NCBI RefSeq assembly: GCF_012489685.1
Contig: NC_080044.1
Location: 16,720,369 to 16,784,368 of the forward strand
Length of the DNA: 64,000 nucleotides
From: Lotus japonicus
Taxonomy: Eukaryota > Streptophyta > Magnoliopsida > Fabales > Fabaceae
Direction of reading: 5' to 3'
The position numbers were made by a program, and so were the translations under genes. Under the pieces are notes generated by a model. That model had not been told where the DNA came from. It searched no databases and was given only the letters and a program-made list of their open reading frames with translations. Shown here in pieces: positions 23,707-37,561 of this stretch. How positions within the stretch are numbered: position 1 is the first letter of the stretch; each line of letters begins with the position of its first letter.

Positions 23707-26700
23707 GATAACCAAACTACAGAAAGGAATTCTCACTTGTATGCAAAGGCAGAAACGACAGGTAAATTTCTAACACTGTATGGTACTTTAATAATACCCT
23801 TTCATTGCAGTAAGCTAATTTTAAGAAAGTTTGTGCTGCAGAGGTGTTTTATTTGGGGGAAGCATCTTATGTATGCTCTAATTGTCAATCTATTATGTGG
23901 TATGAAGAGAGGGCAGTTAAATCTGATTATAGTGAAATTCCAAAATTCAAGATTTGTTGCATGAAAGGAAAAATTACACTTCCATTCCTAAGAAAACCTC
24001 CTCAGCTACTATATAATTTGATGAATGAGATAGATGACAGATCCAAGAATTTCAAGGAGAATATCAGAGCGTACAACAGTTTATTTTCGTTCACTTCACT
24101 TGGAGGCAAGGTAGAATCAGGAATAAATGATGGAAATGGCCCTCCTCAGTTTATACTAAGTGGCCAAAATTATCATCGGATTGGAAGTCTGATACCCCCT
24201 GAAGGAGCTCCTCCTAAGTTTGCTCAACTCTATATATATGACACTCAAAATGAGTCTTCAAATAGAATGAAATATTTCAGGTGTGGTGAATTATTTACAA
24301 ATTTTTAAACAAAATCTATATATCTTGATGTTATGGTTGCTGATGCTAAATTCTTACTTTCATTTTTATATCAGTTCAAGTACAAGGAAAAGTCCACTTG
24401 ATCCTTCCTTAGTGAAGGACTTGACTGCAATGATTGACAAAGACAATGAATTGGCAAAGATGTTTCGGAGAGTTAGAGACTTTGTCGAGACTGATGGTTC
24501 TTCAAATTTCTATCTGAAATTGTATCGTAACAGAACTAAGGATCCAAGAACTTATAATATGCCCATGGCTGATGAGGTGGCAGCTTTGATTGTAGGTGAT
24601 CTAGACTCTGTGAATGAAGGTAGAGATATTATTGTCAAGGGTACCGATGGAGGTTTTCAATGACTTCCTGAAAAACACCCTTCTTACATTCCTCTTCAAT
24701 ATCCTTTATTATTTCCATATGGAGAAGATGGTTTTAAGGAGAATATACCACTACGAGAAGATCACATGCAAGACGATTCCCGAAAGAGATACAAAGTTGC
24801 AATCAGGGAATTTATTTCTTACCGGATCCAACAAAGGGACATAGAGCATGGGCATTTAGTGAGCACATGTCGATTATTCCAGCAATTTATTGTAGACTGC
24901 TACACTAAGATTGAATCAGATAGAATGTCTTATTACAGAAATAATCAACAGAAGTTTCGTTCAGATATTTTTAAAGGCTTGCAAGAAGCTGTAACTAGAG
25001 GAGATGTTCAACCCTCCTCTGCTGGAAAACGTATAACTTTACCTCCTTCCTTCACGGGTGGGATGCGATACATGTTCAACAATTGTCAAGATGCCATGGC
25101 TATTTGCAAAAGATTTGGGTATCCAGATTTATTTATAACCATGACCTGCAATGCAAACTGGAAAGAAATTCAGGATTTTGTAACTCCAAGAGGTCTCAGG
25201 GCAGATGACCGACCTGACATTGTGGCTAGAGTTTTCAAAATGAAGTTGAATGATTTGATGTCCAATTTGAAGAAAGGAAAAATATTTGGAGAAGTACAAG
25301 CAGGCAAGCATTTTTTTCTTTTCTTTTTCTATGTTTTATTTTTTCCTATAATTTACTAATCGTTATGTTAATTACCTAGATCTTTCAAAACCTTTAACTG
25401 CAGGTACCTACACAATTGAGTTCCAAAAAAGAGGGCTTCCACATGCCCACATCTTAATATGGTTGCAAGGTGAAGGGAAGCTTAAAACAGGGGATGACAT
25501 TGACAAGGTAATATCAGCTGAATAACCGGATCCTGTGTTATATCCTGCTTTGTCAGCAGTAGTTTCAAATTATATAATGCATGGTCCATGTGGGTTTGCT
25601 AACATGAATTCTGCCTGTATGAAAAATGGAAAGTGTGAGAAATTTTTCCCAAAACAATTTCAGAGCTCAACTACAATTGATGAGGAAGGCTATCCTAAAT
25701 ACAGGAGAAGAGATACTGGAGTTAGTGTTACAAAAAAAGACATTGTGATGGATAATAGGTATGTTGTACCTTATAATCCAGATCTCCTCATGAGGTATCA
25801 GGCCCATATCAACGTGGAGTACTGTAACAAGTCGAACTCCATAAAATATTTGTTTAAATATGTAAACAAAGGTCCTGATAGAGTTTCTGTTGAAATTTCT
25901 AATAGAGATAAAGATTCAAATAAAGAAAAAGGTGTTGATGAGATAAAGCAGTATTACAACTGCAGGTGTTTGTCTCCCTGTGAAGCAGCGTGGAGAATAT
26001 TTGCATTTTATATTCATGACAAGTGGCCTTCTGTTAACAGATTATCATTTCACCTTCCCAATGAGCAGTCTGTTACTTTCAAGGATCACGAGTGGATTGA
26101 CACTGTAGTTGAAAGGAACCAGGATATGGACACTGAGTTTACAGCGTGGTTCAAAGCAAATCAGGAATCCGAACTTGGGAAGGACCTAACATATGCAGAG
26201 TTTCCCCAAAGGTTTGTTTATGATGAAGACAAAAGAGCATGGACTGTCCGAAAGAAAGGATTTTCAATTGGGAGGTTGAATTATATTCCCATGGGTACCG
26301 GAGAACTATTCTATATGCGGGTCCTTCTTACAATTCAAAAGGGATGTACAAGTTTTGACAGCATAAAAACTGTTAATGGGATACTATACCAGACCTACAA
26401 GGAAGCGTGCTACATCTTGGGTTTGTTGAAAGGTGATAGAGAATACATAGATGGAATAAAGGAGGCAAGTGAGCTTGGGTCTGGACACCAATTAAGACGA
26501 TTATTTGTCATGTTATTGTTAGTGAAAACAATCAGCAAACCAGATGTAGTGTGGGAAGCTACATGGAAATTGCTAGCAGACGGAATTTTATATCAAAGAA
26601 GGAGACTTCTTCAAATACCAGGTATGTAACTTAAGGAACTCATTTAAACCATATGAAATTAGTTTTTTTAAATAAGTAACTACTAATGTACATTTCTTCC

Positions 26701-28393
26701 ACAAGTAATTTTATATTCGAATCTTATTTTTTCAGACTTGGAAATTAGTGATGATGACTTAAGAAACATGTGTCTGATAGAGATTGAAAAATTGCTCCAG
26801 AGTAACGGGAGATCTCTCAAGTATTTTGATTGTTTACCTTATCCTCAATCTTCCGATCTACATCTATTTGAAAACAGGTTCATAGTAGATGAACTTAACT
26901 ACGATAGAGATGAGATGTCTGCCAAGTGCACAAATTTGCTAAATTTAATGACACATGAGCAAAAGCAGGTCTATAATCAGATATTGGAATCTGTTTTGTC
27001 TGACTGTGGTGGTTTTTTCTTTTTATATGGATACGGAGGAACAGGGAAAACATTTATTTGGAACGCATTGTCAACATCTCTACGGTCCCAAGGATTGATT
27101 GTTCTGAATGTAGCTTCCAGTGGTATTGCTTCGTTATTACTACCAGGGGGAGAACTGCTCATTCAAGATTGTGTATTCCACTACAGGTGAATGATGTATC
27201 TACATGTAATATTAAACAAGGAAGCTTACGGGAAAATTTGCTTTTGCAGACTAAGTTGATTATATGGGATGAAGCGCCCATGTTGAACAAGTTTTGTTTT
27301 GAAGCTCTGGACAGAACATTGAGGGATTTGATGAGAGTACAGGATGAAAGCAACGCAGAAAAACCATTTGGTGGCAAAGTGGTAGTGCTTGGAGGTGACT
27401 TTAGGCAGATCCTGCCTGTTATCCCGAAAGGGTCAAGACAAGATATTGTTAAAGCTACCATCAATTCATCTCAATTATGGAAGCACTGTAAGGTATTGAA
27501 GTTAACTGCAAATATGAGATTAAGAACTGCTGGATCCCCGGAACTTGCAGCCGATATAAAGGCATTTGCTGATTGGATTCTTCAGATTGGCAATGGTGAA
27601 TTTGAATCAGATGAGAGTGGAGAAGCTGATGTAGACATACCTACTGATCTATTAGTTGAGCCAGGTGATAATCCTATTCATGATTTGGTTAATTTTGCAT
27701 ATCCAGATCTTTTGAGTAACATGAAGGATTAAAAGTTTTTTGAAGAGAGATGCATACTATGTCCGACTCTTGAATCAGTTCAGATGATGAATGATTTTAT
27801 CCTGAACTTAATTCCTGGTGAACCAAAAGAGTACTTCAGTTCAGATACAGCTTGCAGGTCTGATGCGGATTCAGATACACTCTGAGTGGTTTACTTCTGA
27901 GTTTTTAAATGATATAAAGTGCTATGGAATTCCAAATCACAAGTTGAGTTTGAAGAAAGGGGCTCCAATAATGTTATTGAGAAATATAGACCAGTCGGCT
28001 GGGTTATGCAATGGAACCCGCCTCATAGTTAATGATCTTTTGCCGAATGTTATTGGTGCCACTGTGTTAACAGGAACTAATATTGGTGAAAAAATATTCA
28101 TTGGAAGAATGAGTATGGTGCCTAATGATTCGGGCTACCCATTTAAATTTGAAAGACGACAATTCCCAATTTGTACCTGTTTTGCTATGACGATCAACAA
28201 AAGTCAGGGACAATCTTTATCACATGTTGGACTCTTCCTTCCTCGACCTGTTTTTACGCATGGGCAATTATATGTGGCTCTCTCACGGGTGAAATCAAGA
28301 AAGGGTCTCAAAATTTTAATTCTAGATGAAGAACAGAAAGTAATGAATTGTACCAAAAATGTGGTGTACAAAGAAGTGTTTGGAAACATTTGA

Positions 28394-29780
28394 CTACTGT
28401 ACTAGATACAACAAATTTGCTGGCACTCTATACAGGTTAGATTTCATCTTCTCCTTCTTATGATTGCTGGAAAATTGTTCCACATGGTTCTATCCTACAT
28501 TGCAATGACGAATTTAATTTACATTACAGGTAAGGCATTTAGCATGATGAAAAACAATGGACTTGGATGGTTGCAACTTAAATTGATTGGTAACGAAATA
28601 GATCTCCATGTGCCTACTCTTCTGTCTTACTACATGTTGTGAGTTCCTTATCTTTTGCTTGGGTTCTAATTATTAGAATAGTTTAATTATATTGTCACTT
28701 CCTTACAACTCATGCATTTAGTGATTATTACGCAGCAAGACATCTTATTCTTAAACCAAATCATCAAGCAATACCATTCTTATCTACAATTATAACAGTC
28801 CAGATTAGAGCATAGACAGGTCAAACTCATAAGCTATTTTCATTAGTCAACCCAATCACTTGCTGATAGGAACTGAATGAATTATTTCACTTGATATGAA
28901 TATTTGAGAGACTAGCTTTGAATGTTCTGCCTAATAGGAATTACACAGTACCATTATAGGAAAACGGAAAAGAAAATCAGAGTAAGAAACTTCTCTACCT
29001 AGGCACAAGCCACCCTGCACTTCATCATGCAACATCATTCTTATCTACAATTATAATAGCCTAAATAGAATTCATAAATAAAATCATTATTCCAAATAGA
29101 TGATGAAAGACTTCAAGCTGTAGCAGTGCCACGATGGAGTTATTTAAATGCATTAAATGATTATTGATCTTATACTACATAATAAAGACACAACACATAA
29201 ACTACAATCATTCTCTTATATATTATCTTCTTTAATTTCAGGTATTTTCAATCTACTACAAAGTTGTGTATCAAGGATGAAGCGGCCACTGTCCAGTGAT
29301 CATGTCAAACAATGTTAAATTCATAATGATGAGGCTTTTGAAACATGTAGCAGAAAGAGTCTTTTTCTTTAAATTCATTATCAGACTATGAAAGCCAACA
29401 TGATGTTTTTATTGCTTATAAATGTGCATTCATTTCAATATCATGACAACTTTGGATTTAAACTTTGGAACGTGACAATGTGCTTATTTGGACCTATTAT
29501 GGTGTCTTCTAATTTTGATATCTTTAGATAATCCATGTGACACATTTTATACTTTGTTTACAAAAAAAGTCTTTCAAATAGGCTACTAATGTTTTATTGT
29601 ACAAGGAATAGTTCATTAACATTAACTTTTAATTTTAAAGACAACATGTCTAATTAGTACAAATAGCTTAGATGTTTATGTATAATATAATTTCTACTAT
29701 AGCAATCAAACTTGCATTGTTGTCTATAGTTTGTAATTTTATAAACTATATCAAATGAATACTAATATATGCCAAATGTC
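28394..29780. other. Helitron 3' region downstream of RepHel
   Basis: After a plausible acceptor (about 28530) a short frame reads 'GKAFSMMKNNGLGWLQLKLIGNE' and stops at about 28640; it may be a last exon or a captured piece, family unknown. A phrase of about 28 bp (cattcttatctacaattata...) occurs at about 28777 and 29037. No other gene. Confidence 0.5.
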
Positions 29781-29808
29781 ACCCGTGAATGCACGGGTAT
29801 AAAACTAG
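29781..29808 (+). other. Helitron 3' terminus: hairpin plus CTAG
   Basis: ACCCGTG-AATG-CACGGGT forms a perfect 7-bp stem with a 4-base loop (29781-29798). Six bases later comes CTAG (29805-29808), followed by T. This is the standard plant Helitron terminator (hairpin a few bases before CTRR, insertion between A and T). Confidence 0.92.
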
Positions 29809-32800
29809 TTATGTATAATCTTGAAAATATCTTCACTCTCAGATATAGACTTTCGTATTTGTCTAATAGTCTTGTACAAATGCAAGATTTCCCCTTCACT
29901 CGGCTGCCTTATTCAAATTGGGCAAACGGCTAGCTACTCTCAAATCGGTAATACACATTTCCAACTTACATTTATATTCATTATGAACATGCCAATTTTT
30001 GCGTGCCAACACATTGCGTCACAACATTTTCAATTTTAGTTGTTACGTGCTAATATTAGAATGTGATCAAGTTTTTCTGATTTTCAAGAAAAAATTTACC
30101 GTTTTCCCCCTCAAAGTTTGAAATTGTGTTTCCTATCTACTTCGAAGCTTCAATCTTCTTATCAGTTTGTTCCTCTGAATTCATGAAATAATATGCTTTC
30201 TTTACTGCACCTCCTGGCTTAAAACCTAATATGATATTATTTCCGGAAACTAGTTTTTTGGAAGCTAGGTCAACATTTAATTTTCACAACAATCTAATTC
30301 CGTAATATAACTTCTGGAACAACAGTAGTCAGTAAATTAAATTCTTAAATGATATAAAAACAACTTACAAATTTCAGATGCATAAAAAAAATTCATCAAA
30401 AAAAAATAAAACAACTTACCTTTAGACATGCACGACGGTTCACATGAGAGTGACACTGAGGTGAGGGGGTGGGGATAGTGTAGTGAGAGGAAAATGGGTT
30501 CAAATATACAACCCCTTGGCCCATTGTAATATAAGTTCCTAAACACTTTGGGCTAAAATGGCTTTTGGCCCAACATCCTTTAGGTAACACCAATTACAAA
30601 AAGATGTAATTTATCTTACATATGTAACATTGACCCAAAAAAAAATCTTTCATATGTAAAATTAAAAAAAATACACGACAAAAAAATTGTGGAAATTTAA
30701 AACTAACAGTCATAATTAAAAACTTCGCTTTCCTTTGTGACAAAAAAAGTAATTAAAGAATTAAAATTAAAATAAATTAAATAGAGTATGAGAAAATTGA
30801 ATGTTCGAATGTAACATATTATTGTAAAAAAAATGTATCAAAAGTATACTTGACGAACGTACTGTGAGTGCATGTCAAAGTAATCATGTAATAAAACTGA
30901 TTAGTGAAGTACAAGGTGTAACACTAGGATCGATCTCTCGAGGACTCACGTGGATTATAAACCGAATTCAGAGATGAAAGTAGAGGGCTTGGTTGATTGA
31001 TTATCAAGCAGTAAAATAAAAAATTCGATTATCATATAAGAAAAAGTTAGCCTTCAGGTTATAATAGTCAAGTGTAGCAAACCTTCATTGATCACAAGAG
31101 ATTAATTCAATAGTTATTTAAGTCTCTGAGTAGAAACTCAACTCACGATGTGTGTTGGAATCCTTGATCCTCTGTCGGATGATCGTCCAAAATTTGATTT
31201 GTTCAAGTTAAGAAAGAGACATCGTCCCCTCAAAGTACAAGTACAATCTTAAGATACAAGATCCTCAAAGCTAACAATCAATCGATGCTATAGATTTACG
31301 TACATTTAAGAACAACTTTCATAATCGCTTCAACTGATTCACTCGCTTAGATAAGACAATTAGAACAGAATAAGACTGCGAATTCATACGTCATGAACAG
31401 AAAGCATATTCAAGCATGAGTAAAGATCATAAATCAACCTTGAATAAAAGTACGAATTACTAATAAGAACAAAATCTCAGGTATGCAAACACAAGAAAAT
31501 TAAGAACCCAAGGACAAACGGAAAAGTTTAGTAAGCCATAAGAAAAATAACTAAAATAAGGATTTGAAAAGAAAATGTGAGATGGGGGTGCCTAACAAGA
31601 GCCTCAACTACCCTATTTATACTAATAAATAAACTTGTCCAATAAGTAACAATCCCTTATCTAAATCTTGTCTAAATCTTCACAAAATTGGGCTCACAAA
31701 GGAGCAAGCTGCTGAACAATAAGGCACTCAAAAAGTCGAATCGTCAATTGAGGTAAACATGAGAGTTGCAGCTCTTTAAGTCAGTTTCACGAGCCTTCAA
31801 TCGAATCCCAATTCAGATTAATGTAACCTAAGATATGATTGTTTTAGTGCAAACTGGTTACAGTACTAAAACTATCATATTTTAAGACCTCATTATCCAC
31901 AGTTTAAACCTCCTTTCAAAGTCCAACCAACAAAATCATTTCTTCTATTCCATTAAAAGTCTTCGAATTTTAGCCTTTGTCCACAACCTCAACCTCCACC
32001 AAACTGGACTCGAGGTCCATCAATTGCATTTTTCTTGGTTATTCTTCCCGCGAAAAAGGATATTGGTGCTACACTCCATAACTAAACAAATTTACCACAC
32101 TATGGGTATAACTTTCTTTGAGAATCAACCCTTATTATACCAAAATTGGCCATTGAAAATAAATATATTTCCTTAAATTGTGTAAAGTAAATTTTTAAGA
32201 GTAATGATATATACACACGTCACACCTCATTTTCTAAACATTTTATTTCCACCTATTTTTATTTCTATCTTTCTCCTCTTATCATCTATCACATCTCATA
32301 CTTTCTCTCTCTTACTTTTTCTTTTCTTAATATCTCTCTCATCATTCCATCTATTTCCACCTCTCTAAGAGGTGTGAAAGAAACATTATTGATTTTTAAG
32401 TAAAATTAGATTTTGTATTATAAAAAAGTAGAATTAGATTTAAGAATCAAGCAGCCAAAGCTGCTAAGTGTATGTTTGAAATATCTTCTATAAATTTTTT
32501 TTGGATAAGCAAAATATCTTCTGTAATTAATTCTTGAAGACAGTAAATTCCATAAAATCTTCTACAATTAACTCTTTTTTTGATACATCGGAAAGATAAA
32601 TTGCACCCGCCAGAAATCGATCCCTGAACCATCAATACCCAACCCATATGTCCCCTAGCTCCTATCACTTGATCTATCCTACGGGACTCTCCAATTAACT
32701 CTGAAGTCAATCAATTGTAGAAAAAAAATTTATGAGTAAGAAAAATTGATTAAGAGAAAGGAGAACTCCACGATGCTATGAATGGGAGAGAAGGTAGGGA

Positions 32801-33540
32801 ATTTTTCTAGCTTCCATGAAAATACAATTCGTTATCACATTTACGTTGAAACATTTAACACCTACTAAAATTCAAACAACCATTAATTGCCAAATAAGGG
32901 GCATACGTGGAAATCCACCTCGTGAGTCAATAATTCAACGGATGGAGAAAGCAAATCTACATTAAAGTTTCCTGATTTATGCCTACATCTACGTACCAAA
33001 TCATTCAATGGCGGAATCCATAAATTCATCAAAACTGTAGACACTCAAGAACCCAAAACAAGATATTGTAGTAACTCACCACAGTGTCGTTTTTATAGCA
33101 ACCATATTGTAACTTGTGCCAGTAAATGAACCTTTTTCCATAACATAACTTTCTTTTCCCTCGCATTAGAAAGGGAAGGTAAGACATTCCAAAGACTCAC
33201 ATTTGTGTATTTGTTGTTGCATTGCTCCATAACTTCACATCATATCCATAATTTATAGACCCTTCCCTAAAGCATTGCAACTTCAGATTGCACAAAAAAT
33301 CTAACATGTAACTCTAAAACCAAAAATTTGGGCCCAGATAAATTTGGTGTGTTTGGTTACACTTCAATCTTCATGCTTTACTACAGAACGTTTGTCCCTA
33401 AAGCTAGCTACCTATTATAGCTTCATCTTGCTAAAAGTGGTTTCAGCACAAGAAATGGGTCCATAAGAGTGAAAACCAAGGGCACTAATAGAATTTGTTC
33501 ATGCAATTATCATGAGCTCCTCCCGCATTCCAAAAAAAAA
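29809..33540. other. Intergenic region downstream of the IDD gene
   Basis: AT-rich, with no supportable gene. A block at about 30840-32150 is somewhat richer in GC, with unbroken unique-looking sequence ('ctctcgaggactcacgtgg'), possibly the non-coding part of an old LTR element, but I find no ends. The segment just before 33540 should include the 3' untranslated region of the IDD gene. A minus frame at 32447-32710 is not recognisable. Confidence 0.45.
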
Positions 33541-35870
33541 TCATGAGCTCCTCCCAATGTCCTTGCCAGAGAACTCTCCTCCATTACCAAATGATGTCGT
33601 AACATCGAAACCGCCACTAATAGATGTCATGAGTGCAGATATGCCTCCACCAGAACTGCCACCCACAGCCATCCCCAATCCTAGGAAATCAAGGGTGGTC
33701 TGCTTAGGATCACCGAACACCGTAGGTGTCCCCATCATCAATTCCTTCAGTCCTGAACCGCCATCACTAGGAAGCCCAAGTCCAAGCCCGGAAGGAAACC
33801 CATCACTATCCCGCTCCACTTTCACCTGACCCCATTGCAGGCTATCTTGCTGGCCGGATGAAGTTGAAGCCGCTGAAGACGATGACACAATGCCCAACCC
33901 GCGAAGCAATGAGGCATTTGTGGCGGCAGCATCCATCTGAGCAGCCTTCTGCAGCAATGCAGTGGCGGACATGGCTGGCGGCTGCGGCGATGGCATGTAC
34001 TGGCGGTACTCCAGCTGCCCTCCAGTTCCGAAAATGGATGGTCCGTGATTGGTGGAGAGGCAGAGAGATATGGCCTCAGATGACGAAGGAGCCGGGAGGG
34101 AGAGGTCTGCAGGGCGGTCGGGACATCCCATGGCTCTAATTAGGTCCGTGAATGCTGGCTGTGCTTGAGAGTGCAGGCTCCCAGATGCGGTTGAGGAGGC
34201 AAACAAGCTTGCAAACACACTACAGCTATTATTAGTAGCACCACTACCATTGGCAATTGAGGTGGAGCTGGTAGTGGCAGTGATTGTGGTGGTGCAGCTG
34301 CTGCTGCTGCAGCTCCCATTTAAAGCAGCAGTAGCAACAACAGCTTGTGGTTCCTCTCTGATTTGTTGGGGATTTTCAGGCAACTCTGAAACATCAGAAA
34401 GGAGAATAAGATGATGCAAAAGCAACAATAACACTATTGTAATGAGTAATTATCATCAATTAGTAGGAGAACAAAAGAAAGAGCAAAAGCAGCCACTTAA
34501 AACATGCACCTAGACTTGAAGAAAGTTAGTGCCTTTGTTTTATCTTAAAGTGCATAGCAGGAAGTAATGAACAAAATAATAGTTTTTTTCCTCCCTTTAA
34601 ACAAATCTTTTCTCTTTTTAGCTTTTGAATCTTTTTGAAGTTTCTTTGTCAGCTATGTGCATAATTTAGATCTCATCACAACAATCCCAAAGAACAAACA
34701 CCTTTTTAAGTGGTTTATTTTCATTACTTAATTAGCTCCCACAATCTCAGATCACTTGATGACACCCATCATACCAAAAAACGAAACCAGACAAAAAACT
34801 ACTAAGCTCCAAGATCAGAGACAAAAAACATCATAGTTTTGATTTTGTAATTGTCTACTTTTAACCACATCACACCAGACAAAAAAAAAACATTGCACAT
34901 TTTCCAGATTCTGTTTGATTTGATCTACCTAGGTTCTGTGTCTGCAAAGCAGAGGAAATGCCACTATTTGACTGAGTAGTAGAAGCATTAGCGGCGGCGG
35001 CAGTGGCAGCAGCTGGCGGCGGTGAAGAATCAGCCGTTAAAACCTTCGATTCAGACTCCGAATTCGCCTTCTGAGTCTGAGATCTTGTACTCTCCTCTGC
35101 CAACGCATCGCAAAAAGCTCTATGAGTAATGAAGCTATCCCTCCTTCAAATCAAAACCAAACCAAATCCCATTTCAGAAACACACACTAGAAAGAAACAG
35201 AATCAACGAGTGAACAAAACAAAGCACAAGAAGATGAACAAGAACCTCGAAAACACCGTGCCGCAGTCACATTTATACTCTCTGGTACCGCAAACCTTGG
35301 AGTGAGCTTTCCAATCAGATTGAACTGCATATTTCTTGGAGCATTTCTCGCATTTCCACTTCTTCTCACCGTGCTTTCTGCAGAAGTGCTTTTTAATTCC
35401 GGTGAGATCACCCAACGCTCGAGAAGGGTCATGGTGGACACACGTTGGTTCCGGGCAGACATACACCCTCTTCCTCACCTCCTTGCTCGTCCTCTGCCTC
35501 AGCTTCCATGGCAGATTGTGACCTCTCCGGTGAAGCTGCAGATTCTGGTCCCTCTGAAACCCTTTGTTGCAAATTTCGCATACGAATCTGTTCGTCGCCA
35601 TTAGAGTCTTCGGTGACAGAGCAATCACCTCTGCTTCTGGATCTGAAACATCAAAAAAACAGTGAAAATTATGTCAAATTTGAAAAATCAAAATCAATGA
35701 AATCAGAAGCTTGTTGATGAAGATTTGGATGGTTTTTTCATTTGGGTACCTGGCATTCCAGGAAGGTTTCGTTTTTTCTTGGTTGTGGGTTGTGGTGGTT
35801 GATTACCAGAGGAAGAAACACTAGGTGCTTCCCCTGAAGGTGTGGAAACATTGTCAAAATCAACAGGCAT
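33541..35870 (-). CDS. INDETERMINATE DOMAIN (IDD) C2H2 zinc-finger transcription factor, ENY/GAF1-like
   Basis: Four exons on the minus strand: 35750-35870, 35246-35642, 34929-35143 and 33541-34385, all with GT-AG introns. They join to 1578 bases, 525 codons plus stop, with no interruption. The product begins 'MPVDFDNVSTPSG', has a KKKR nuclear-localisation signal (31-34) and the four-finger IDD domain: C62/C65/H78/H82, C103/C108/H126/H131, C138/C141/H154/C158 and C165/C167/H180/C184 (two C2H2 and two C2HC fingers). The C-terminal part is Ser/Thr/Ala-rich and carries the two IDD tail motifs, 'MSATALLQKAAQM' (383-395) and 'TTLDFLGLG' (474-482), then ends 'GKDIGRSS'. IDD proteins bind AGACAA-type DNA and act in the nucleus with DELLA or SCR/SHR partners. 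The N-terminus and tail look most like IDD1/ENHYDROUS and IDD2/GAF1; I cannot separate these two paralogues, so no symbol is given. It is the only host gene in the window that looks functional. Confidence 0.95.
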
Positions 35871-36170
35871 GGAGGAAAACGCTTCTTCCTAGAAACTCTT
35901 GAACAATGGTTCTTCCTTACTGGACAATCTATTGACAAAGAGGGAAAATCTTAGGGGCATTTACACTTGGATTCCCAAAGCAACTTTTTTGGGTTTGGGG
36001 ATAAAGTTTTGGTTTTTTTTTTTCTTCTGATTTCTAGGGTTTCTATTTTCCACTCTAATGAGTAATAACTAATAAGTATCTTCTCTCTTTCTTTCCCCCT
36101 CTCTCTGTCTATATCCATCAGTCAACCTGCAAAGTTTACTTGTTTATTTAGCCCTACAATAAATAATAAA
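35871..36170 (-). promoter_or_regulatory. 5' leader and proximal promoter region of the IDD gene
   Basis: On the coding strand a GA-rich tract (complement of the ctctctttctttccccctct run at about 36080-36110) lies about 200-240 bases upstream of the ATG, as is common in plant leaders and core promoters. I cannot fix the transcription start. Confidence 0.4.
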
Positions 36171-36344
36171 TAATATTACGGTGAAAGTGCTCGCACTAAA
36201 CAGATAGTTAATTATAAATATGCGCTTCATTTTTAAGGGTAAGGATGAAGTCTTGATCTAGCTTATAGTTAAAGAATGAAATGAGCTACTGTCAATACTC
36301 GATTAATCCTATGTCGCAGGCGTTTACATTAAACAATAAACGAC

Positions 36345-36440
36345 TGATCACAATATGTGATTTGTTTTATTGGCTGAGGATTGAACCGCTACCTTATAGC
36401 TATGAGACGAAGTGAGTTAACCACTTACATCACACTTAAT
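36345..36440 (-). mobile_element. Possible SINE fragment (tRNA-like boxes)
   Basis: On the minus strand a B-box-like GGTTCAATCCTC (complement at about 36373-36387) follows an A-box-like 'gtggttaactcacttc' by about 25 bases. Such A/B box pairs mark tRNA-derived SINEs. I see no clear tail or TSD, so this is tentative. Confidence 0.35.
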
Positions 36441-37560
36441 GGATATTTGTTTTTTTTTCTCTCTTTATTTTACTTTACCTTGTTTCCCTCATTTACTACT
36501 ACTCACACCACCTACCAGCTCCAATAATGTGTCTCTCTCACACCAAAATCACATTCCTTAAACTCCATCATAAGTATTGACAAGTGACAACAACATACGA
36601 AAAATTGAGAGACAAGGTAGGAAGATCATCAATCTACTCCACACATTCTTCATTTTAACTTGCTATTTTCAGCAGGATGATAAATGTGAAAGCTACATGG
36701 GAATAAAAATTAGGTGTTGAATTTGATTAGCTTAAGTTAAAGCTAGCATAGGTTATTCATTAGTACTATCTATGACTTTTTATTCTTTGTTTTGTGGAAA
36801 ATAGAAGAACGGTGTGAGTGTGTTGGGTTTAGCTTAGCTGGGGAAAACTTTTCGTGTCCAAATTCTCAGCCTCCACTTGTCGAGGCAAATGGATAGTAGG
36901 CACAAAGGACAGTGGAGGAGGAGTTTTTAACTCACATGTTTGTCGTTTTGTGCTTTGAGTCTTTGTTCTTGTTTGAATCCGTATTTTGTAGAAACCGACA
37001 GAAACAAAAACAGACAGGCTACCGTTAGAAACAATGGTTTTTTTTAAGGTCCATGGCAATGAATATTTGTAGGAAAACAGTTTTTATTTCCAGAGAAGTA
37101 AACCAAAGTCAAAGAAAGGACTATAATCAATAAATGAAAGAATTGAAAGTTTTTTGGGGTTTTGAACCAGTGTGGTTTTGCCACGTTCCCTATATGCGTC
37201 TCCATTTCCTTTTATCAGATCATGTGCTCAACGCAGCTTTTCCATGAATAATGCTAGAAGCGTTCATTATATTTATATACCCATCCTTTGTTTTTTATTC
37301 CCTTAAGAAAGTAGTATTAAATTTGTTCAAATTTATTTCGACTTTCAAAATTATTCCAACTTATTTTTCTTAATTTATATTTATATTTATTATTAATGAG
37401 TTGTATAATTGAAAGAAAGAAAAACTTCAATTAAATAAGAGTATTGTTGCCAAAAATAATTAATGCACCTTGAAATTTGAATTACTTTTTATGAAAATGA
37501 CCAAATTACACTCCTCATTTGATTCTTATAAAAAGGAATTGAGTGAGTACTTTTGAGTTT
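36441..37560. other. Intergenic region upstream of the IDD gene
   Basis: AT-rich; no gene or element boundary identified. The minus frame at 36829-37059 has no recognisable features. Confidence 0.5.
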
Positions 37561-37561
37561 T

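Larger units (their letters stand above)
21110..28393 (+). pseudogene. Helitron Rep/helicase (RepHel) gene, broken
   Basis: Intron-rich N-terminal part: ATG at 21110, small exons at about 21283-21419, 21876-21969, 22338-22429, 22508-22625 and 22711-22833, then a duplicated region. A Helitron zinc-finger-like region ('ASYVCSNCQSIMWYEERA') starts near 23860. The Rep domain has the HUH motif 'LPHAHILIWL' (histidines at 25442-25450) and the tyrosine motif 'IKYLFKYVNKG' (tyrosines at 25847-25849 and 25859-25861). The helicase has Walker A 'GYGGTGKT' (27029-27052), Walker B-like 'LIIWDEAPM', 'GGDFRQILPV', 'TINKSQGQS' and 'YVALSRV' at the end, as in the PIF1-like SF1B family. The protein would nick, unwind and transfer Helitron DNA. 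Lesions: TGA at 24661-24663, TAA at 25523-25525, one-base frameshift near 27150, TAA at 27730-27732, frameshift near 27880. Motifs are intact but the frame is not. Confidence 0.92.
16366..29808 (+). mobile_element. Decayed autonomous Helitron (RPA + Rep/helicase), 3' end defined
   Basis: The element carries an RPA1-like gene followed on the same strand by a HUH-Rep/PIF1-type helicase gene, and ends with a canonical Helitron 3' terminus (hairpin 29781-29798, then CTAG at 29805-29808, next base T). The coordinate given for the start is only the first coding base; the true 5' TC end lies upstream, somewhere in 14784-16365. No target-site duplication is expected for Helitrons. Both genes have several inactivating mutations, so the element is no longer autonomous. 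Confidence 0.85.

Noticed and set aside
33512..34139. Plus-strand frames overlapping the IDD gene
   Set aside because: They are antisense shadows of IDD exon 4, whose minus frame has conserved motifs and correct splicing.
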